Shown: piece by piece, positions 16,366 through 25,452 of the stretch
Position numbering within the stretch: position 1 is the stretch's first letter
Layout: each line of letters starts with the position of its first letter
From: Companilactobacillus halodurans
Lineage (GTDB): Bacteria; Bacillota; Bacilli; Lactobacillales; Lactobacillaceae
DNA: 64,000 nucleotides
Direction: 5' to 3'
NCBI RefSeq assembly: GCF_009600985.1
Contig: NZ_VDFP01000007.1
Span: forward strand, 1-64,000
The notes under the pieces: model-generated
Databases searched by the model: none
Told to the model about the DNA's origin: nothing
What the model saw: only the letters and a program-made list of their open reading frames with translations
Program-made: the position numbers and the translations under genes

Positions 16366-17754
16366 ATGGCAGGAAAATTTGTATTTGAGCCAACTAATTT
16401 TGAAGAACTGAAGAATCATTATGACGTAATTATTATTGGTTCTGGTGGAACGGGACTGACTAGTGCTATCCAAGCTTATGAACTGGGTCTTTCACCAGTT
16501 ATTTTGGAAAAAATGGATAAAATTGGCGGCAATACGACCAGAGCATCTTCAGGGATGAATGCTGCGGAAACTTTTGTGCAATTGAATCACAAAATAGTTG
16601 ATAGTTTTGAAGATTTTTATCAAGAAACTTTCATTGGTGGCGGCAAGAAGAATAATCCCGAATTATTGAAGTTCTTTACTGAACATGCTGCTTTATCAAT
16701 TGATTGGTTAGCTCAACATGATATTAAATTGGATGATTTGACGATTACTGGCGGTATGAAAACGATGCGCACGCACCGCCCTAGTTCTTTAGCTCCGATT
16801 GGTGGCTATTTAGTTACAGAATTATTGAAGTATGTTGCTAAATATAAAATTCCGCTTTTTGATAAAATCACAGTAACTGATTTATTAATGAAAGATAAAA
16901 AAATTTCTGGTGTCAAAGCTTTTCGTGATGGTGAATTTGAAATCAAAAGTGACGCGGTTATTTTAGCTACCGGTGGATTTGGCGCCGGTAAAGATTTGTT
17001 AGCTCAATATCGTTCAGACCTTTTGAAATTGCGGACGACTAATCAACCCGGAGCAACTGGCGATGGTCTTAAATTGGCTCAAAAAGTTGGCGCTAAATTA
17101 GTCGATATGGATCAAGTCCAAGTTCATCCAACAGTTCAACAAGATACGCCTCATGCCTTTTTGATTGGTGAAGCTGTTCGTGGCGAGGGTGCTATTTTAG
17201 TTGATAATAACGGGAAGCGATTCGTTAACGAATTAGATACCAGAAAAAATGTGACGGCCGCAATTGATAATTTAGGTGGTACGGGAGCCTATTTAATTTT
17301 CGACCGCGATATTCGTTCTCGAGTGAAAGCTATTGAATTTTATGATCATGTTGGGTTAGTCAAGTCGGGTGAAAACTTAGATGAGTTAGCACAAGCTATC
17401 AATGTTGATGATCAAACTTTGCAACAGACGGTTTACGATTGGAATAGTGCTGTTGAGAGTCAAAATGATGTTAAATTTGGTCGGACTACTGGCATGGAAC
17501 GAAATATTTCTGATGGTCCATTCTATGCGATTCACATTGCTCCGGCTGTTCACTATACAATGGGTGGAGTATCAATCAATCATAAAACACAGGTTTTAAA
17601 TACTGATGATAAAGTTATTGCTGGATTATTTGCAGCCGGCGAAGTTAGTGGCGGTTTGCACGGTAATAATCGTATCGGCGGCAATTCAATTGCCGAAACG
17701 GTTATCTTTGGTAGACAAGCTGGTCAACAAGTTTTTAAGTATATTGAAGGATAA
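16366..17754 (+). CDS. Fumarate reductase-type flavoprotein
   Basis: A 462-aa FAD enzyme with the dinucleotide fold VIIIGSGGTGLTSAIQA (residues 22-38), the FAD motif GGNTTRASSGMNA, substrate/hydride-transfer motifs such as GEAVRGEGAIL, and the C-terminal HGNNRIGGNSIAETVIFG. It is the soluble flavocytochrome-c-like class. There is no signal peptide, no haem motif and no FMN-binding domain, so a cytoplasmic electron donor is expected. It is paired with fumC in one operon. Confidence 0.9.
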   Translation: MAGKFVFEPTNFEELKNHYDVIIIGSGGTGLTSAIQAYELGLSPVILEKMDKIGGNTTRASSGMNAAETFVQLNHKIVDSFEDFYQETFIGGGKKNNPELLKFFTEHAALSIDWLAQHDIKLDDLTITGGMKTMRTHRPSSLAPIGGYLVTELLKYVAKYKIPLFDKITVTDLLMKDKKISGVKAFRDGEFEIKSDAVILATGGFGAGKDLLAQYRSDLLKLRTTNQPGATGDGLKLAQKVGAKLVDMDQVQVHPTVQQDTPHAFLIGEAVRGEGAILVDNNGKRFVNELDTRKNVTAAIDNLGGTGAYLIFDRDIRSRVKAIEFYDHVGLVKSGENLDELAQAINVDDQTLQQTVYDWNSAVESQNDVKFGRTTGMERNISDGPFYAIHIAPAVHYTMGGVSINHKTQVLNTDDKVIAGLFAAGEVSGGLHGNNRIGGNSIAETVIFGRQAGQQVFKYIEG

Positions 17755-17766
17755 TTTTTTTAAGGC

Positions 17767-17805
17767 AAACAAATAGACATGGCAGATTGCCATGTCTATT
17801 TGTTT
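17767..17805. terminator. Very strong bidirectional terminator
   Basis: A perfect 18-bp stem (17767-17784 with 17788-17805) with a 3-nt loop, A-tract before and T-tract after. It overlaps the last base of the converging HAD gene. Confidence 0.88.
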
Positions 17806-18431
17806 TACAAGATTTTAACTAAGTCAGTTGGTCGTTTCAAAAAGTAATCGACCTTAGAAAACTCAGGTTTTTCTTTAGCTCCCCAGCTGGCTAAAGCAAA
17901 TTCAACTTCGGCGTTTTTAGCACATTTGAAATCATAAATTGAATCGCCAATGTAAAGCGTGTTGATAGGATCAATTTTCAAAGTCTCGATAGCTTTTAAA
18001 ATTGGTTCGGGATTTGGCTTATGCAATTTTGTTTTTGAAGCGGTGATAAAGACGTCAAAATATTTTTTGAGGTCGAAATTATCAAGGACGATTTGCATTT
18101 CTCGATCGGTTCTTGAAGTAACGATTCCTAATTGGACGCCTTTATTTTTTAATAGTTGCAGCATTTGTTCAATTCCAGCAAATAATTTAGTGTAATGAAA
18201 CATCTGTTGGTCATTTTTAGCCCAGTCATCTAATAATTTTTTACTTTCTTTAGGGTCCTTAGTAAAACGTTCGATTGCCTTTGTTCCAGGGATACCAAGA
18301 ATGTAAAATAAGTCTTTAGCTGCTGGCTTAACGCCAAGAGAATCATTGAGATTTTTTTGAAAAGATTTGATAATGGTTTTTTCTGTGTCGATTAAAGTAC
18401 CGTCAACATCAAATAAAATTGTTTTATTCAT
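17805..18431 (-). CDS. HAD-family phosphatase, phosphoglycolate phosphatase-like
   Basis: A 208-aa subclass IA HAD hydrolase. Motif I is FDVDGTLIDTE (Asp8 nucleophile), an alpha-helical cap follows, motif II is VTSRTD, motif III is KLHKPNPEPI and motif IV is YIGDSIYDFKCA. Substrates of such enzymes are small phosphate esters; the exact one is unknown. It lies 10 bp after the DeoR regulator gene and is likely co-transcribed with it. Confidence 0.87.
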   Translation of the reverse strand: MNKTILFDVDGTLIDTEKTIIKSFQKNLNDSLGVKPAAKDLFYILGIPGTKAIERFTKDPKESKKLLDDWAKNDQQMFHYTKLFAGIEQMLQLLKNKGVQLGIVTSRTDREMQIVLDNFDLKKYFDVFITASKTKLHKPNPEPILKAIETLKIDPINTLYIGDSIYDFKCAKNAEVEFALASWGAKEKPEFSKVDYFLKRPTDLVKIL

Positions 18432-18441
18432 AATTTTCTCC

Positions 18442-19194
18442 TTACATGTAAATCATTTGGGTTTTTGATTTAATTAGTTTTTTTTCTAGTTTTTGTGGCA
18501 ATTCTCCATTCGTAATAATGTAATCAATCTGATTGAGATTAAGAACTTTGAAGTTGTGCTTTACATTGACTTTGCTGTGGTCGAGCAAAAGTACAACTTT
18601 TTTAGCTTGTTGACGAATCTTTTTTTTATAATCGATATCATCTTCATAAGCGTAATAAATTCCGGATTCGTCAATTCCCACGCTGCTGATAAAAGCATAG
18701 TCGAAATTATAATGTTCCATATCTAAACATGGCATAGTGCCAGTAACACAGCGTTTTTCAGGGTCTAGATTACCACCAAGGATTCTTGATTTACAAGGGG
18801 CGTGACGAATCAGTTGATCTGCAGTATCTAGGGAATTGGTAATTGCGAAGAGATTAGAATTGATAATATATCTAGGCATGAATTCCACCGTTGTTGAGAC
18901 GTCTAAATAGACTTGTGAAGCATGGTTGGTGAAGATTGCTGCCTGTTTAGCTAATTCCTGTTTGTCATCGATATTGTCATCGCTACGTTTCAAATAATTG
19001 TCCAGCTTTTGGAAAGTATTTGGTAGACTGATACTGCCATAATTACGCTCGACCAAGTTATTTTCAGTTAATTTAACGATATCCCGTCTTGCGGTGTCTC
19101 TTGAAGTGCCGGTTAAATCGATAATGTCCTTTAAAGTCAAAGTGTTCTTTTCTTGAAGAGTCTTTAAGATTAAATCTAACCGTTCTTTTTGCAT
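18442..19194 (-). CDS. DeoR-family transcriptional regulator
   Basis: About 250 aa. The N-terminal HTH includes TGTSRDTARRDIVKL (near residues 29-43), and the C-terminal half is the sugar-phosphate-sensing DeoRC domain. The start at 19194 (MQKERLD) follows AGGTGG by 8 nt and is better than the GTG 12 nt upstream. It lies downstream of an esterase-PTS pair on the same strand and probably regulates it. A strong inverted repeat precedes it. Confidence 0.88.
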   Translation of the reverse strand: MQKERLDLILKTLQEKNTLTLKDIIDLTGTSRDTARRDIVKLTENNLVERNYGSISLPNTFQKLDNYLKRSDDNIDDKQELAKQAAIFTNHASQVYLDVSTTVEFMPRYIINSNLFAITNSLDTADQLIRHAPCKSRILGGNLDPEKRCVTGTMPCLDMEHYNFDYAFISSVGIDESGIYYAYEDDIDYKKKIRQQAKKVVLLLDHSKVNVKHNFKVLNLNQIDYIITNGELPQKLEKKLIKSKTQMIYM

Positions 19195-19215
19195 AATATG
19201 TCCCACCTAAAAATA

Positions 19216-19254
19216 AATAAGCTACTATAAGTATTTATCTTATAGTAACTTATT
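19216..19254 (-). promoter_or_regulatory. Inverted repeat before the DeoR gene, operator or terminator
   Basis: TACTATAAG (19223-19231) and CTTATAGTA (19239-19247) form a 9-bp perfect repeat around 7 nt, with weaker flanking complementarity. There is no U-tract, so a regulator-binding site is more likely than a terminator. Confidence 0.55.
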
Positions 19255-19276
19255 TTAGCTTATAAAGCAATAACGA

Positions 19277-20710
19277 TTAAACTTCTTGATCAGATGAAAC
19301 CATTTTGTCGCTATAGCCAAAGAGATATGTTAGAACGAAAACTGCAACAAAGGCTACTAAATGAGAAACTACATAAGCTGTGAAATTGCTATCGATTCCA
19401 GCTTTAGGGTTGATGAATGAAGGAAAACCAATCAAACTACCAGTGAAACCATAAATAACTAAATGCATCCCGCCAGCAACGGCTCCACCTAAAGCATTAC
19501 CAATCATTGTCATATAGAAGACTTTTTTGTATTTCAAAAGGATTCCGTAAAGTGAAGGTTCAGAGATACCGCATAGAGCAGAAACCCCAGCTGAATATCC
19601 CAGAGCTTCAAATTTCTTCTTCTTAGTTTTGACGGCAACCGCTAAAACAGCTCCAGCGATTCCGACAGCTGTAATAGATGTTAAAGCACAGATTACACTT
19701 TGACCATTAACAGCTAAGTCGTTGATAACGATAGGAATAAGTGGCCAGTGTAAACCAAAGACTACTAAGATAGGGTAGAAGGCACCATAGATTGCACCGC
19801 CGATAATGCCATTGAAAGCTAACAATCCAGAAATTCCGTTTGCTAAACCTTTACTCAAAACAGTGATAATTGGTGCAACAACTAATAATAGTGCAAAAGA
19901 AAGAATAATTATTTCGATAATAGGTACGAAGATTCCTTGAATCATTTCAGGAATGGCTTTCTTCAAGTATTTCTCAACATATTTTCCTAACCAAGCGGCT
20001 ACGATAATAGGAAAGACTGATCCAGAGTAGTTCATGATTTTGACAGCGAAGTCACCCCATAGTGAAACCTCTGGAACTTTATTAGCAGCTATGCCGATAA
20101 TATTAGGGTGAATTAGAAAGGCTCCAATTACTGCTAAAGCGATTGGGTCCGACCCTAATTTTTTAGCAGCTGTGAATCCTAAGATAACTGGCAGGAAGTA
20201 AAAAATTGTATCAGCCATCGTATTGATTAGAAGATAAATACCTGATTTGTCACTCAAAAGATTAGCACTGACTAAACCAGCTAAGATACCTTTGGTAATA
20301 CCTGAACCTGCCAAAACTCCGATAATAGGCATCATTGAGGCAGTTAAGACACCAATGAATTCGTCGTAGCCGTGTTTAAAGGTAGCAATAAATCCTTGAG
20401 GTTTTTCTTCAGCAGTTTCTGTCTTATTGGTTTCTTCTTTTGAGCCCTGGTCTTCAGCAGCTAGTCGTGGCAAAAGATCGATGATTGAATCATAGACGTC
20501 AGTGACTTTATTGCCGATAACGATTTGATATTGTCCTTGCGCTTTCATAACTTTGATAGTTACATCAAGTTTTTCAATTTCTGAAGTCTTGGCTTTAGAT
20601 TCATCTTTCAAAGTAAAACGTAAGCGGGTCATACAGTGGATTAAAGTATTGATATTGTCATTTCCGCCGACTAAGGAAATGATTTGTTTAGCATCGTTTG
20701 TATATTTCAT
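19277..20710 (-). CDS. PTS EIIBC, glucose/beta-glucoside superfamily
   Basis: A 477-aa fusion. The EIIB domain (1-85) has the phosphorylated Cys26 in LIHCMTRLRF, an acidic linker follows (86-108), and the EIIC domain spans 110-470 with ten or so hydrophobic segments and the GISEPSLYG motif. The EIIA domain of full BglP-type proteins is absent, so phosphate must come from an EIIA elsewhere, possibly from the EIICBA at 40.3 kb. It lies just downstream of an esterase gene. Confidence 0.9.
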   Translation of the reverse strand: MKYTNDAKQIISLVGGNDNINTLIHCMTRLRFTLKDESKAKTSEIEKLDVTIKVMKAQGQYQIVIGNKVTDVYDSIIDLLPRLAAEDQGSKEETNKTETAEEKPQGFIATFKHGYDEFIGVLTASMMPIIGVLAGSGITKGILAGLVSANLLSDKSGIYLLINTMADTIFYFLPVILGFTAAKKLGSDPIALAVIGAFLIHPNIIGIAANKVPEVSLWGDFAVKIMNYSGSVFPIIVAAWLGKYVEKYLKKAIPEMIQGIFVPIIEIIILSFALLLVVAPIITVLSKGLANGISGLLAFNGIIGGAIYGAFYPILVVFGLHWPLIPIVINDLAVNGQSVICALTSITAVGIAGAVLAVAVKTKKKKFEALGYSAGVSALCGISEPSLYGILLKYKKVFYMTMIGNALGGAVAGGMHLVIYGFTGSLIGFPSFINPKAGIDSNFTAYVVSHLVAFVAVFVLTYLFGYSDKMVSSDQEV

Positions 20711-20724
20711 TTTTTTTCACTCCT

Positions 20725-21528
20725 TTAACATAATCTTTCTTCTGGTAGATATGAGATAGGCAACCACTCCAAGACATCTTCTAAAAACTTGTCCCAGTAA
20801 TACCAATCATGCTTGCCGTTAGTGAATTTATCCGTAATAGGGATATTTCTTTGCTTAAGGAAATTGACAAAATCTAAATTGTCATCGTATAAGAAGTCTT
20901 GTTTTCCACACCAAGCATAGAAATTAGGAAATTGTTCATGCAAAGCCATTTTTTGTTCAACGAGGTGTTTGAGATTGTCAGGTGAATTTGCAAAGTCGTC
21001 TCGTTTGTTGATAACGCCGTTCCAGTATGCTTGTGATCGAAAACTATCAAGAATCTTATTGGTACCCCTGGGATTGAAAGCTCCTGAAAGAGAGGCTGCA
21101 TAGCTGAAATTATTGGTTGAAAGGGCAATTTTGTAAGCTCCATATCCACCCATCGAGGTGCCAACTAAGAAATTCTTCTCTCTTTTAGTTGATATTTGTG
21201 GAAAGAATTGTTGGATTACTTTTGGCAATTCCACTGCAATATCGTCATAGTAATTCATTCCATAAGAAGTATCGGAATACCAACTTAAATCGGCATTAGG
21301 GAGAATAACCGCGACAGGCGTTGATTTAATCAATCGTTCCAAACGAGTTTTGCGTAGCCAGGCAGTATTGTCATCACTCATCCCGTGCATCAAATAAATT
21401 ACGGGTAAGTCGTTTAAAACCTCCTTATTCCAATTTGGGGTATCTGACGTTTTTTGAGGAAGTAAGACATCCATTTGGCAATCTTTAAGCAATGCATTGG
21501 AAAAATAATTAACTTTTAAATGTGCCAT
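20725..21528 (-). CDS. Alpha/beta-hydrolase esterase, EstA/esterase D-like
   Basis: A 267-aa esterase without a signal peptide. The nucleophile elbow is GTSMGGYG with Ser125, the oxyanion region is YLMHGMSDDNTAW (near 45-57), and the His is in NGKHDWYYW near the C terminus. It resembles the lactococcal tributyrin esterase EstA. Being first in an operon with a PTS EIIBC suggests action on an acylated sugar or glycoside. GGAGC precedes its ATG. Confidence 0.87.
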   Translation of the reverse strand: MAHLKVNYFSNALLKDCQMDVLLPQKTSDTPNWNKEVLNDLPVIYLMHGMSDDNTAWLRKTRLERLIKSTPVAVILPNADLSWYSDTSYGMNYYDDIAVELPKVIQQFFPQISTKREKNFLVGTSMGGYGAYKIALSTNNFSYAASLSGAFNPRGTNKILDSFRSQAYWNGVINKRDDFANSPDNLKHLVEQKMALHEQFPNFYAWCGKQDFLYDDNLDFVNFLKQRNIPITDKFTNGKHDWYYWDKFLEDVLEWLPISYLPEERLC

Positions 21529-21567
21529 TTTTTGCTCCTTTGTTTTATGCTGTATTTAAGATATTTA

Positions 21568-21597
21568 TTGACAACACATATTGTATGCGCTTACAAT
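21568..21597 (+). promoter_or_regulatory. Promoter of the AraC gene overlapping a cre-like site
   Basis: TTGACA (21568-21573), 18 bp and TACAAT (21592-21597) form a promoter pointing right. TGTATGCGCTTACA (21582-21595) matches the cre consensus with one mismatch in either orientation and overlaps the -10 box. It sits between divergent genes and may act on both. Confidence 0.65.
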
Positions 21598-21666
21598 TAT
21601 TGATATAAGATAATATTTGTTCAATTGACTACCAATTTTTGTTTTATTACGAAAGGAGCCAAGAAA

Positions 21667-22515
21667 ATGCCTACACCAATGGAATTGTTGGAGTTTGACT
21701 ATATCAACCCAATCAAGTGTATTTATCACCGGCCAATTGGTAAGAAATATGTGGTACCGCATTGGCATGAAGCAATTGAGGTCACATATGTGGCTAAAGG
21801 CAACCCTGGTACGATGTTTATTGAAGATAAAAAGTACGAAATGCATCAGGGGGATGTCTTCGTTGTTAATTCACGTTTGATTCATAGTTTCGATAGTTAT
21901 ATAACAAAGAATCAACGAATCGTCACGCTTCTAATAAACTATGAATGGCTACATCATTGTTTGCCACAAACGATAGAGAATAAAACCTTTAACCTTATCA
22001 GAGCACCAAAAAAAGACAGTCAGATACCTGCCTTTAAAAGCTTAGTTAAGATTATTAATGAAATAAAGGATTTTGATAATGACTCGGGGGATGAATATAA
22101 TCGGTTGCATCAATTGTCAATTGAAGTTGAATTGATTAGCTTGTTAGTCAAAAACTTTACTGATGATAAAAAAGTTGAGCCAGAAATACCTGAAGTCATT
22201 TCTGAGATGATTACTGATTTTCACGATAACTATCAAAATGAGATTCAATTATCGCAAATGGCCAAAAATTATAACTATAGTTACGCTTATTTTTCTAAAT
22301 TCTTTAAACGTTATCTAGGTGTTTCACCTAAGAGGTACTTAACCCTGTTAAGGATTCAAAAAGCAGCAATGTTAATAGAGACAACCGATGATCATCTTGG
22401 GAAAATTGCAGCTGACGTTGGTTTTCCAGATGAAAAAAGCTTTTATGCATCGTTTAGAGATAAATATAAGCAAACGCCATTAGAGTATCGACGGAAAATT
22501 CGTTTAATAGATTAA
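21667..22515 (+). CDS. AraC-family transcriptional regulator
   Basis: About 282 aa. The N-terminal cupin-like sugar-binding domain (residues 25-110, beginning near VPHWHEAIEVTYV) precedes two C-terminal HTH motifs (about 185-280). These include NYSYAYFSKFFKRYLGVSPK and the family signature region IAADVGFPDEKSFYASFR. ATG 21667 follows AAAGGAG; an upstream start would lack a ribosome site. It is divergent from the esterase-PTS operon, its likely target. Confidence 0.9.
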   Translation: MPTPMELLEFDYINPIKCIYHRPIGKKYVVPHWHEAIEVTYVAKGNPGTMFIEDKKYEMHQGDVFVVNSRLIHSFDSYITKNQRIVTLLINYEWLHHCLPQTIENKTFNLIRAPKKDSQIPAFKSLVKIINEIKDFDNDSGDEYNRLHQLSIEVELISLLVKNFTDDKKVEPEIPEVISEMITDFHDNYQNEIQLSQMAKNYNYSYAYFSKFFKRYLGVSPKRYLTLLRIQKAAMLIETTDDHLGKIAADVGFPDEKSFYASFRDKYKQTPLEYRRKIRLID

Positions 22516-22553
22516 AAAAACTCGTAGACCTTATTAGTCTACGAGTTTTTTTT
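22514..22553. terminator. Bidirectional terminator
   Basis: AAAAAAACTCGTAGAC and GTCTACGAGTTTTTTTT arms lie between converging genes. Confidence 0.9.
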
Positions 22554-22576
22554 GCGTTCAATTTTTTCATTTGAAA

Positions 22577-23452
22577 TTATTTTGCATTGTTTTGATTGGT
22601 ATAAGTCATTGATTTATCCAAGAAATCAGTGTCATCTGGATCAGCTCCAACACGTTGGTCTGAATCCAATTCAGCAATTTTATTCATATCTTCAGGCGTC
22701 AAATCAAAATGATAGTCAAAGATATCAATATTTTCCTTAATACGTTCCTCATGAGTTGACTTAGGGATAATTATTTCTCCACGTTGAATATGCCAACGAA
22801 GCACTATTTGTGCAGGACTCTTTTGATATTTATCGGCTAATTCTTTGATAACAGGGTTGTCGATAACTTTATTCAAGCCTGCTCCAAGTGGACTCCATGA
22901 TTCATGAGCAATGTTTTTTGATTGGAGATATTCATGAAGATCAGTTTCTTGAAGATAAGGGTGAGTCTCAATTTGGTCGACCATTGGTGCAATCGTAGCA
23001 TTTTTCATAAGTTGCTCAATATGATGAGCTTTGAAATTGGAAACGCCAATAGCACGAATCTTTCCGGCTTTATAGAGGTCTTCCATGGCACGCCAGTCTT
23101 CTTCAAATCCTTGAGCAGGCCAGTGAATTAGATAAAGATCTAAATAATCTAAGCCCAATTTTTCCAATGATTTATTGAATTGAGCAATTGTTTCATCGTA
23201 TCCACGAATATTATTCCAAATCTTTGTAGTAACAAAAAGATATTTACGGTCAATTCCAGAGTCTTTTATTGCCCTGCCGACAGCTTCTTCGTTGTCATAA
23301 AAACTAGCCGTGTCGATATGTCTATATCCATTTTGGATAGCCCACTTGACGCTATTTTCAACTTCTTGGTCACTCATTCTAAAGACGCCTAACCCTACTT
23401 GGGGAACTAAAACACCGTTTGATAATTCAATATAAGGAATATTTGTAGCCAT
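22577..23452 (-). CDS. Aldo/keto reductase, 2,5-diketo-D-gluconate reductase-like
   Basis: A 291-aa NADPH-dependent reductase with a TIM-barrel fold. The catalytic set is visible: Asp and Tyr in HIDTASFYDNEEAVG, Lys in VTTKIWN, and His in YLIHWP. The NADP-binding C-terminal motif IIIPKSTHEERIKENI is intact. The length is typical. It reduces carbonyl compounds such as methylglyoxal or keto-sugars; the in vivo substrate is unclear. It is monocistronic. Confidence 0.9.
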   Translation of the reverse strand: MATNIPYIELSNGVLVPQVGLGVFRMSDQEVENSVKWAIQNGYRHIDTASFYDNEEAVGRAIKDSGIDRKYLFVTTKIWNNIRGYDETIAQFNKSLEKLGLDYLDLYLIHWPAQGFEEDWRAMEDLYKAGKIRAIGVSNFKAHHIEQLMKNATIAPMVDQIETHPYLQETDLHEYLQSKNIAHESWSPLGAGLNKVIDNPVIKELADKYQKSPAQIVLRWHIQRGEIIIPKSTHEERIKENIDIFDYHFDLTPEDMNKIAELDSDQRVGADPDDTDFLDKSMTYTNQNNAK

Positions 23453-23544
23453 AAACTTACCTCCTATTTATTTTTACATATACATTATATCCCAAAGGAC
23501 AATCACATAATTGTATAAAAAATGTATAAATTATGTAAAAGAAA

Positions 23545-23598
23545 TAAACCATTAATTTACAGAAAATATATTATTTTTTTACATTGCTTTGTTAATCT
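23545..23598 (+). promoter_or_regulatory. Candidate PhoP box and promoter of the phn operon
   Basis: TTTACA occurs at 23556-23561 and 23578-23583, exactly 22 bp (two 11-bp periods) apart. The in-phase hexamers at 23545 (TAAACC, 4 of 6) and 23567 (TATATT, 3 of 6) are weaker. TAATCT (23593-23598) is a possible -10 box. The layout resembles Bacillus Pho boxes (TTWACA with 5-bp spacers). Confidence 0.45.
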
Positions 23599-23641
23599 AA
23601 GAATGTTCAAAAAAATTGACGAAGAAAGTTGGGAGTTATTT

Positions 23642-24685
23642 ATGAAAAAAGGGCGATTATTAACCGCTTTTCTAGGGGTGTTTCTTCTACTAACAGGTGT
23701 GTTAGCAGGATGTTCATCAAAGAGTTCAGCATCAGAAAAGGCTGGTGGTGATAGTAGTAAGGAAATCACAATGGTGTTCTATCCAAATGAATCAGCAAAG
23801 AACTTTACTGCATCACGTAAAGCTTTGCAAGAAGAATTACACAAAGCAACGGGTAAGAAAATCAATATTCAAACAACAACTGATTATAACGTTGCTATTG
23901 AAGCAATTGCATCAGGTAAAGCACAATTGGCATTCATGGGTGCCGATGGTTATATTCAGGCACATGCGCAAAATCAAAAAGTTGAACCATTGCTTCTTCA
24001 ATCAGGTCCAGAGGGTACAACAAAAGGCGCAAGTTACCGTTCATATTTGATGGTTCCAAAGGAAAAAGCTGACCAATATAAGAAAGATGGCAAGTATGAC
24101 ATCGACAAAATTAAAGGTCAAAAAGCATCATTTGTTTCAACTAGTTCAACATCAGGTTTCGCCGTTCCTACAGATGAAATTCAAAAGCACTTTAAATTAA
24201 AGAATAAAGATGAATTATCCGAAGGTGGAAAATTCTTTACTAAGGTACTTTACGGAACTACTCACCCAGGTTCAGCAATTAACTTGCTAAAGGGTGACGT
24301 TGACGTTGCTGCTTTTGATGATATTGATTTAACACCATTCTTGAAAGTTACTGATGGAAGCTACGACAAGGTTGGTTCAACATTCAAAGTTAAAGACGAT
24401 GCTGATGCACCATTCGCAGAATTCAAAGGTAAAGAATTAGTTAATATTTCTGTATTACCAGTTCAAAATGGACCTTTCGTAGTTAATACAAAAGCTCTAG
24501 CTAAAAAAGATCAAGATGCAATTACAAAGCGCTTCACATCAAAAGAATTTACTAAGAATAAAGATTTATTCTCCGATGGAAAGAGCAAAACACCAACATT
24601 ATGGCAAAAGAAGAGCGACAAGACAATTCTTCTAAAAGTTAATGATGATTGGTACAAACCTACTCATGAATTAGTTGGTAAATAA
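23642..24685 (+). CDS. phnD: Phosphonate ABC transporter substrate-binding lipoprotein
   Basis: About 347 aa. The signal peptide ends in the lipobox LAGC (Cys24), so it is anchored outside the membrane. The body is a PhnD-type periplasmic-binding fold (about 45-330) with the STSSTSGFAVP region that binds the phosphonate group in this family. The frame is open further upstream to 23522, but only ATG 23642 has a ribosome site (GGGAG) and yields a signal peptide. It heads a six-gene operon for 2-aminoethylphosphonate. Confidence 0.9.
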   Translation: MKKGRLLTAFLGVFLLLTGVLAGCSSKSSASEKAGGDSSKEITMVFYPNESAKNFTASRKALQEELHKATGKKINIQTTTDYNVAIEAIASGKAQLAFMGADGYIQAHAQNQKVEPLLLQSGPEGTTKGASYRSYLMVPKEKADQYKKDGKYDIDKIKGQKASFVSTSSTSGFAVPTDEIQKHFKLKNKDELSEGGKFFTKVLYGTTHPGSAINLLKGDVDVAAFDDIDLTPFLKVTDGSYDKVGSTFKVKDDADAPFAEFKGKELVNISVLPVQNGPFVVNTKALAKKDQDAITKRFTSKEFTKNKDLFSDGKSKTPTLWQKKSDKTILLKVNDDWYKPTHELVGK

Positions 24686-24696
24686 GCGAGGTAGCT

Positions 24697-25452
24697 ATGT
24701 TAGAGGTTAAAGATTTACAAAAAAGTTATGAAAAAGATAAGCCAGCTTTAACGGACATTTCTTTCAAAATTAAGCCTGGAACATTTGTGGCTATTATTGG
24801 TCCTTCAGGTGCTGGTAAAACAACCATTCTTCGAAGCCTGAATCAACTTATTAAAGATGATGATGGTCAAATTCTTTTGGATGGCAACGATATTCGCACT
24901 GCTAATAAGAGCCAATTGAGAAAGTATCGCCGTCAAATCGGCATGGTTTTTCAAAACTATAACCTAGTAGAGCGTCTAACTGTAATTGAAAATGTATTAC
25001 ATGGTCGTCTAGGGTATAAATCAACTCTAGCAGGTGTTTTCGGAAGATATACCAAAGAAGAAAAAGAAGAAGCCATGTCCTTGCTCAAAAAGGTTGGCTT
25101 GGAAGACTTTGCTTTACAAAGATGTTCTGAATTAAGTGGTGGGCAAAAACAACGTGTGGGAATTGCAAGATCTTTAATTCAACACCCAAAGGTTATTTTG
25201 TGTGATGAACCAATCGCATCACTTGATCCTGCATCAGCACAAAACGTAATGGAATTATTAAAAAGTTTGACTGATGAATATAACTTAATCTGTATTGCAA
25301 ACTTGCATCAAATTAATATGGCAAAAAAATATGCTGACCAAATTATTGGTATTCGCCATGGACATTTGGTTTTTGATGAGGATGCCGATTTATTGTCAGA
25401 GGATATTTTGAGGACACTTTATGATCAAGACATTACAAAGGAGCTTGAATAA
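24697..25452 (+). CDS. phnC: Phosphonate ABC transporter ATP-binding protein
   Basis: A 251-aa ABC ATPase with Walker A GPSGAGKTT (near residue 33), signature LSGGQKQR (near 147) and Walker B VILCDEP. The insert with VLHGRLG is typical of PhnC. It energises import of the substrate bound by PhnD. It starts 11 bp after phnD and overlaps the next gene by one base. Confidence 0.93.
   Translation: MLEVKDLQKSYEKDKPALTDISFKIKPGTFVAIIGPSGAGKTTILRSLNQLIKDDDGQILLDGNDIRTANKSQLRKYRRQIGMVFQNYNLVERLTVIENVLHGRLGYKSTLAGVFGRYTKEEKEEAMSLLKKVGLEDFALQRCSELSGGQKQRVGIARSLIQHPKVILCDEPIASLDPASAQNVMELLKSLTDEYNLICIANLHQINMAKKYADQIIGIRHGHLVFDEDADLLSEDILRTLYDQDITKELE

Noticed and set aside
17767-17805. The perfect 18-bp inverted repeat as a transposon end
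   Set aside because: The 3-nt loop, A- and T-tracts and converging genes fit a terminator; no transposase is present.
23522-23641. A 40-residue N-terminal extension of phnD in the same frame
   Set aside because: It has no ribosome site, and the lipoprotein signal begins exactly at ATG 23642.
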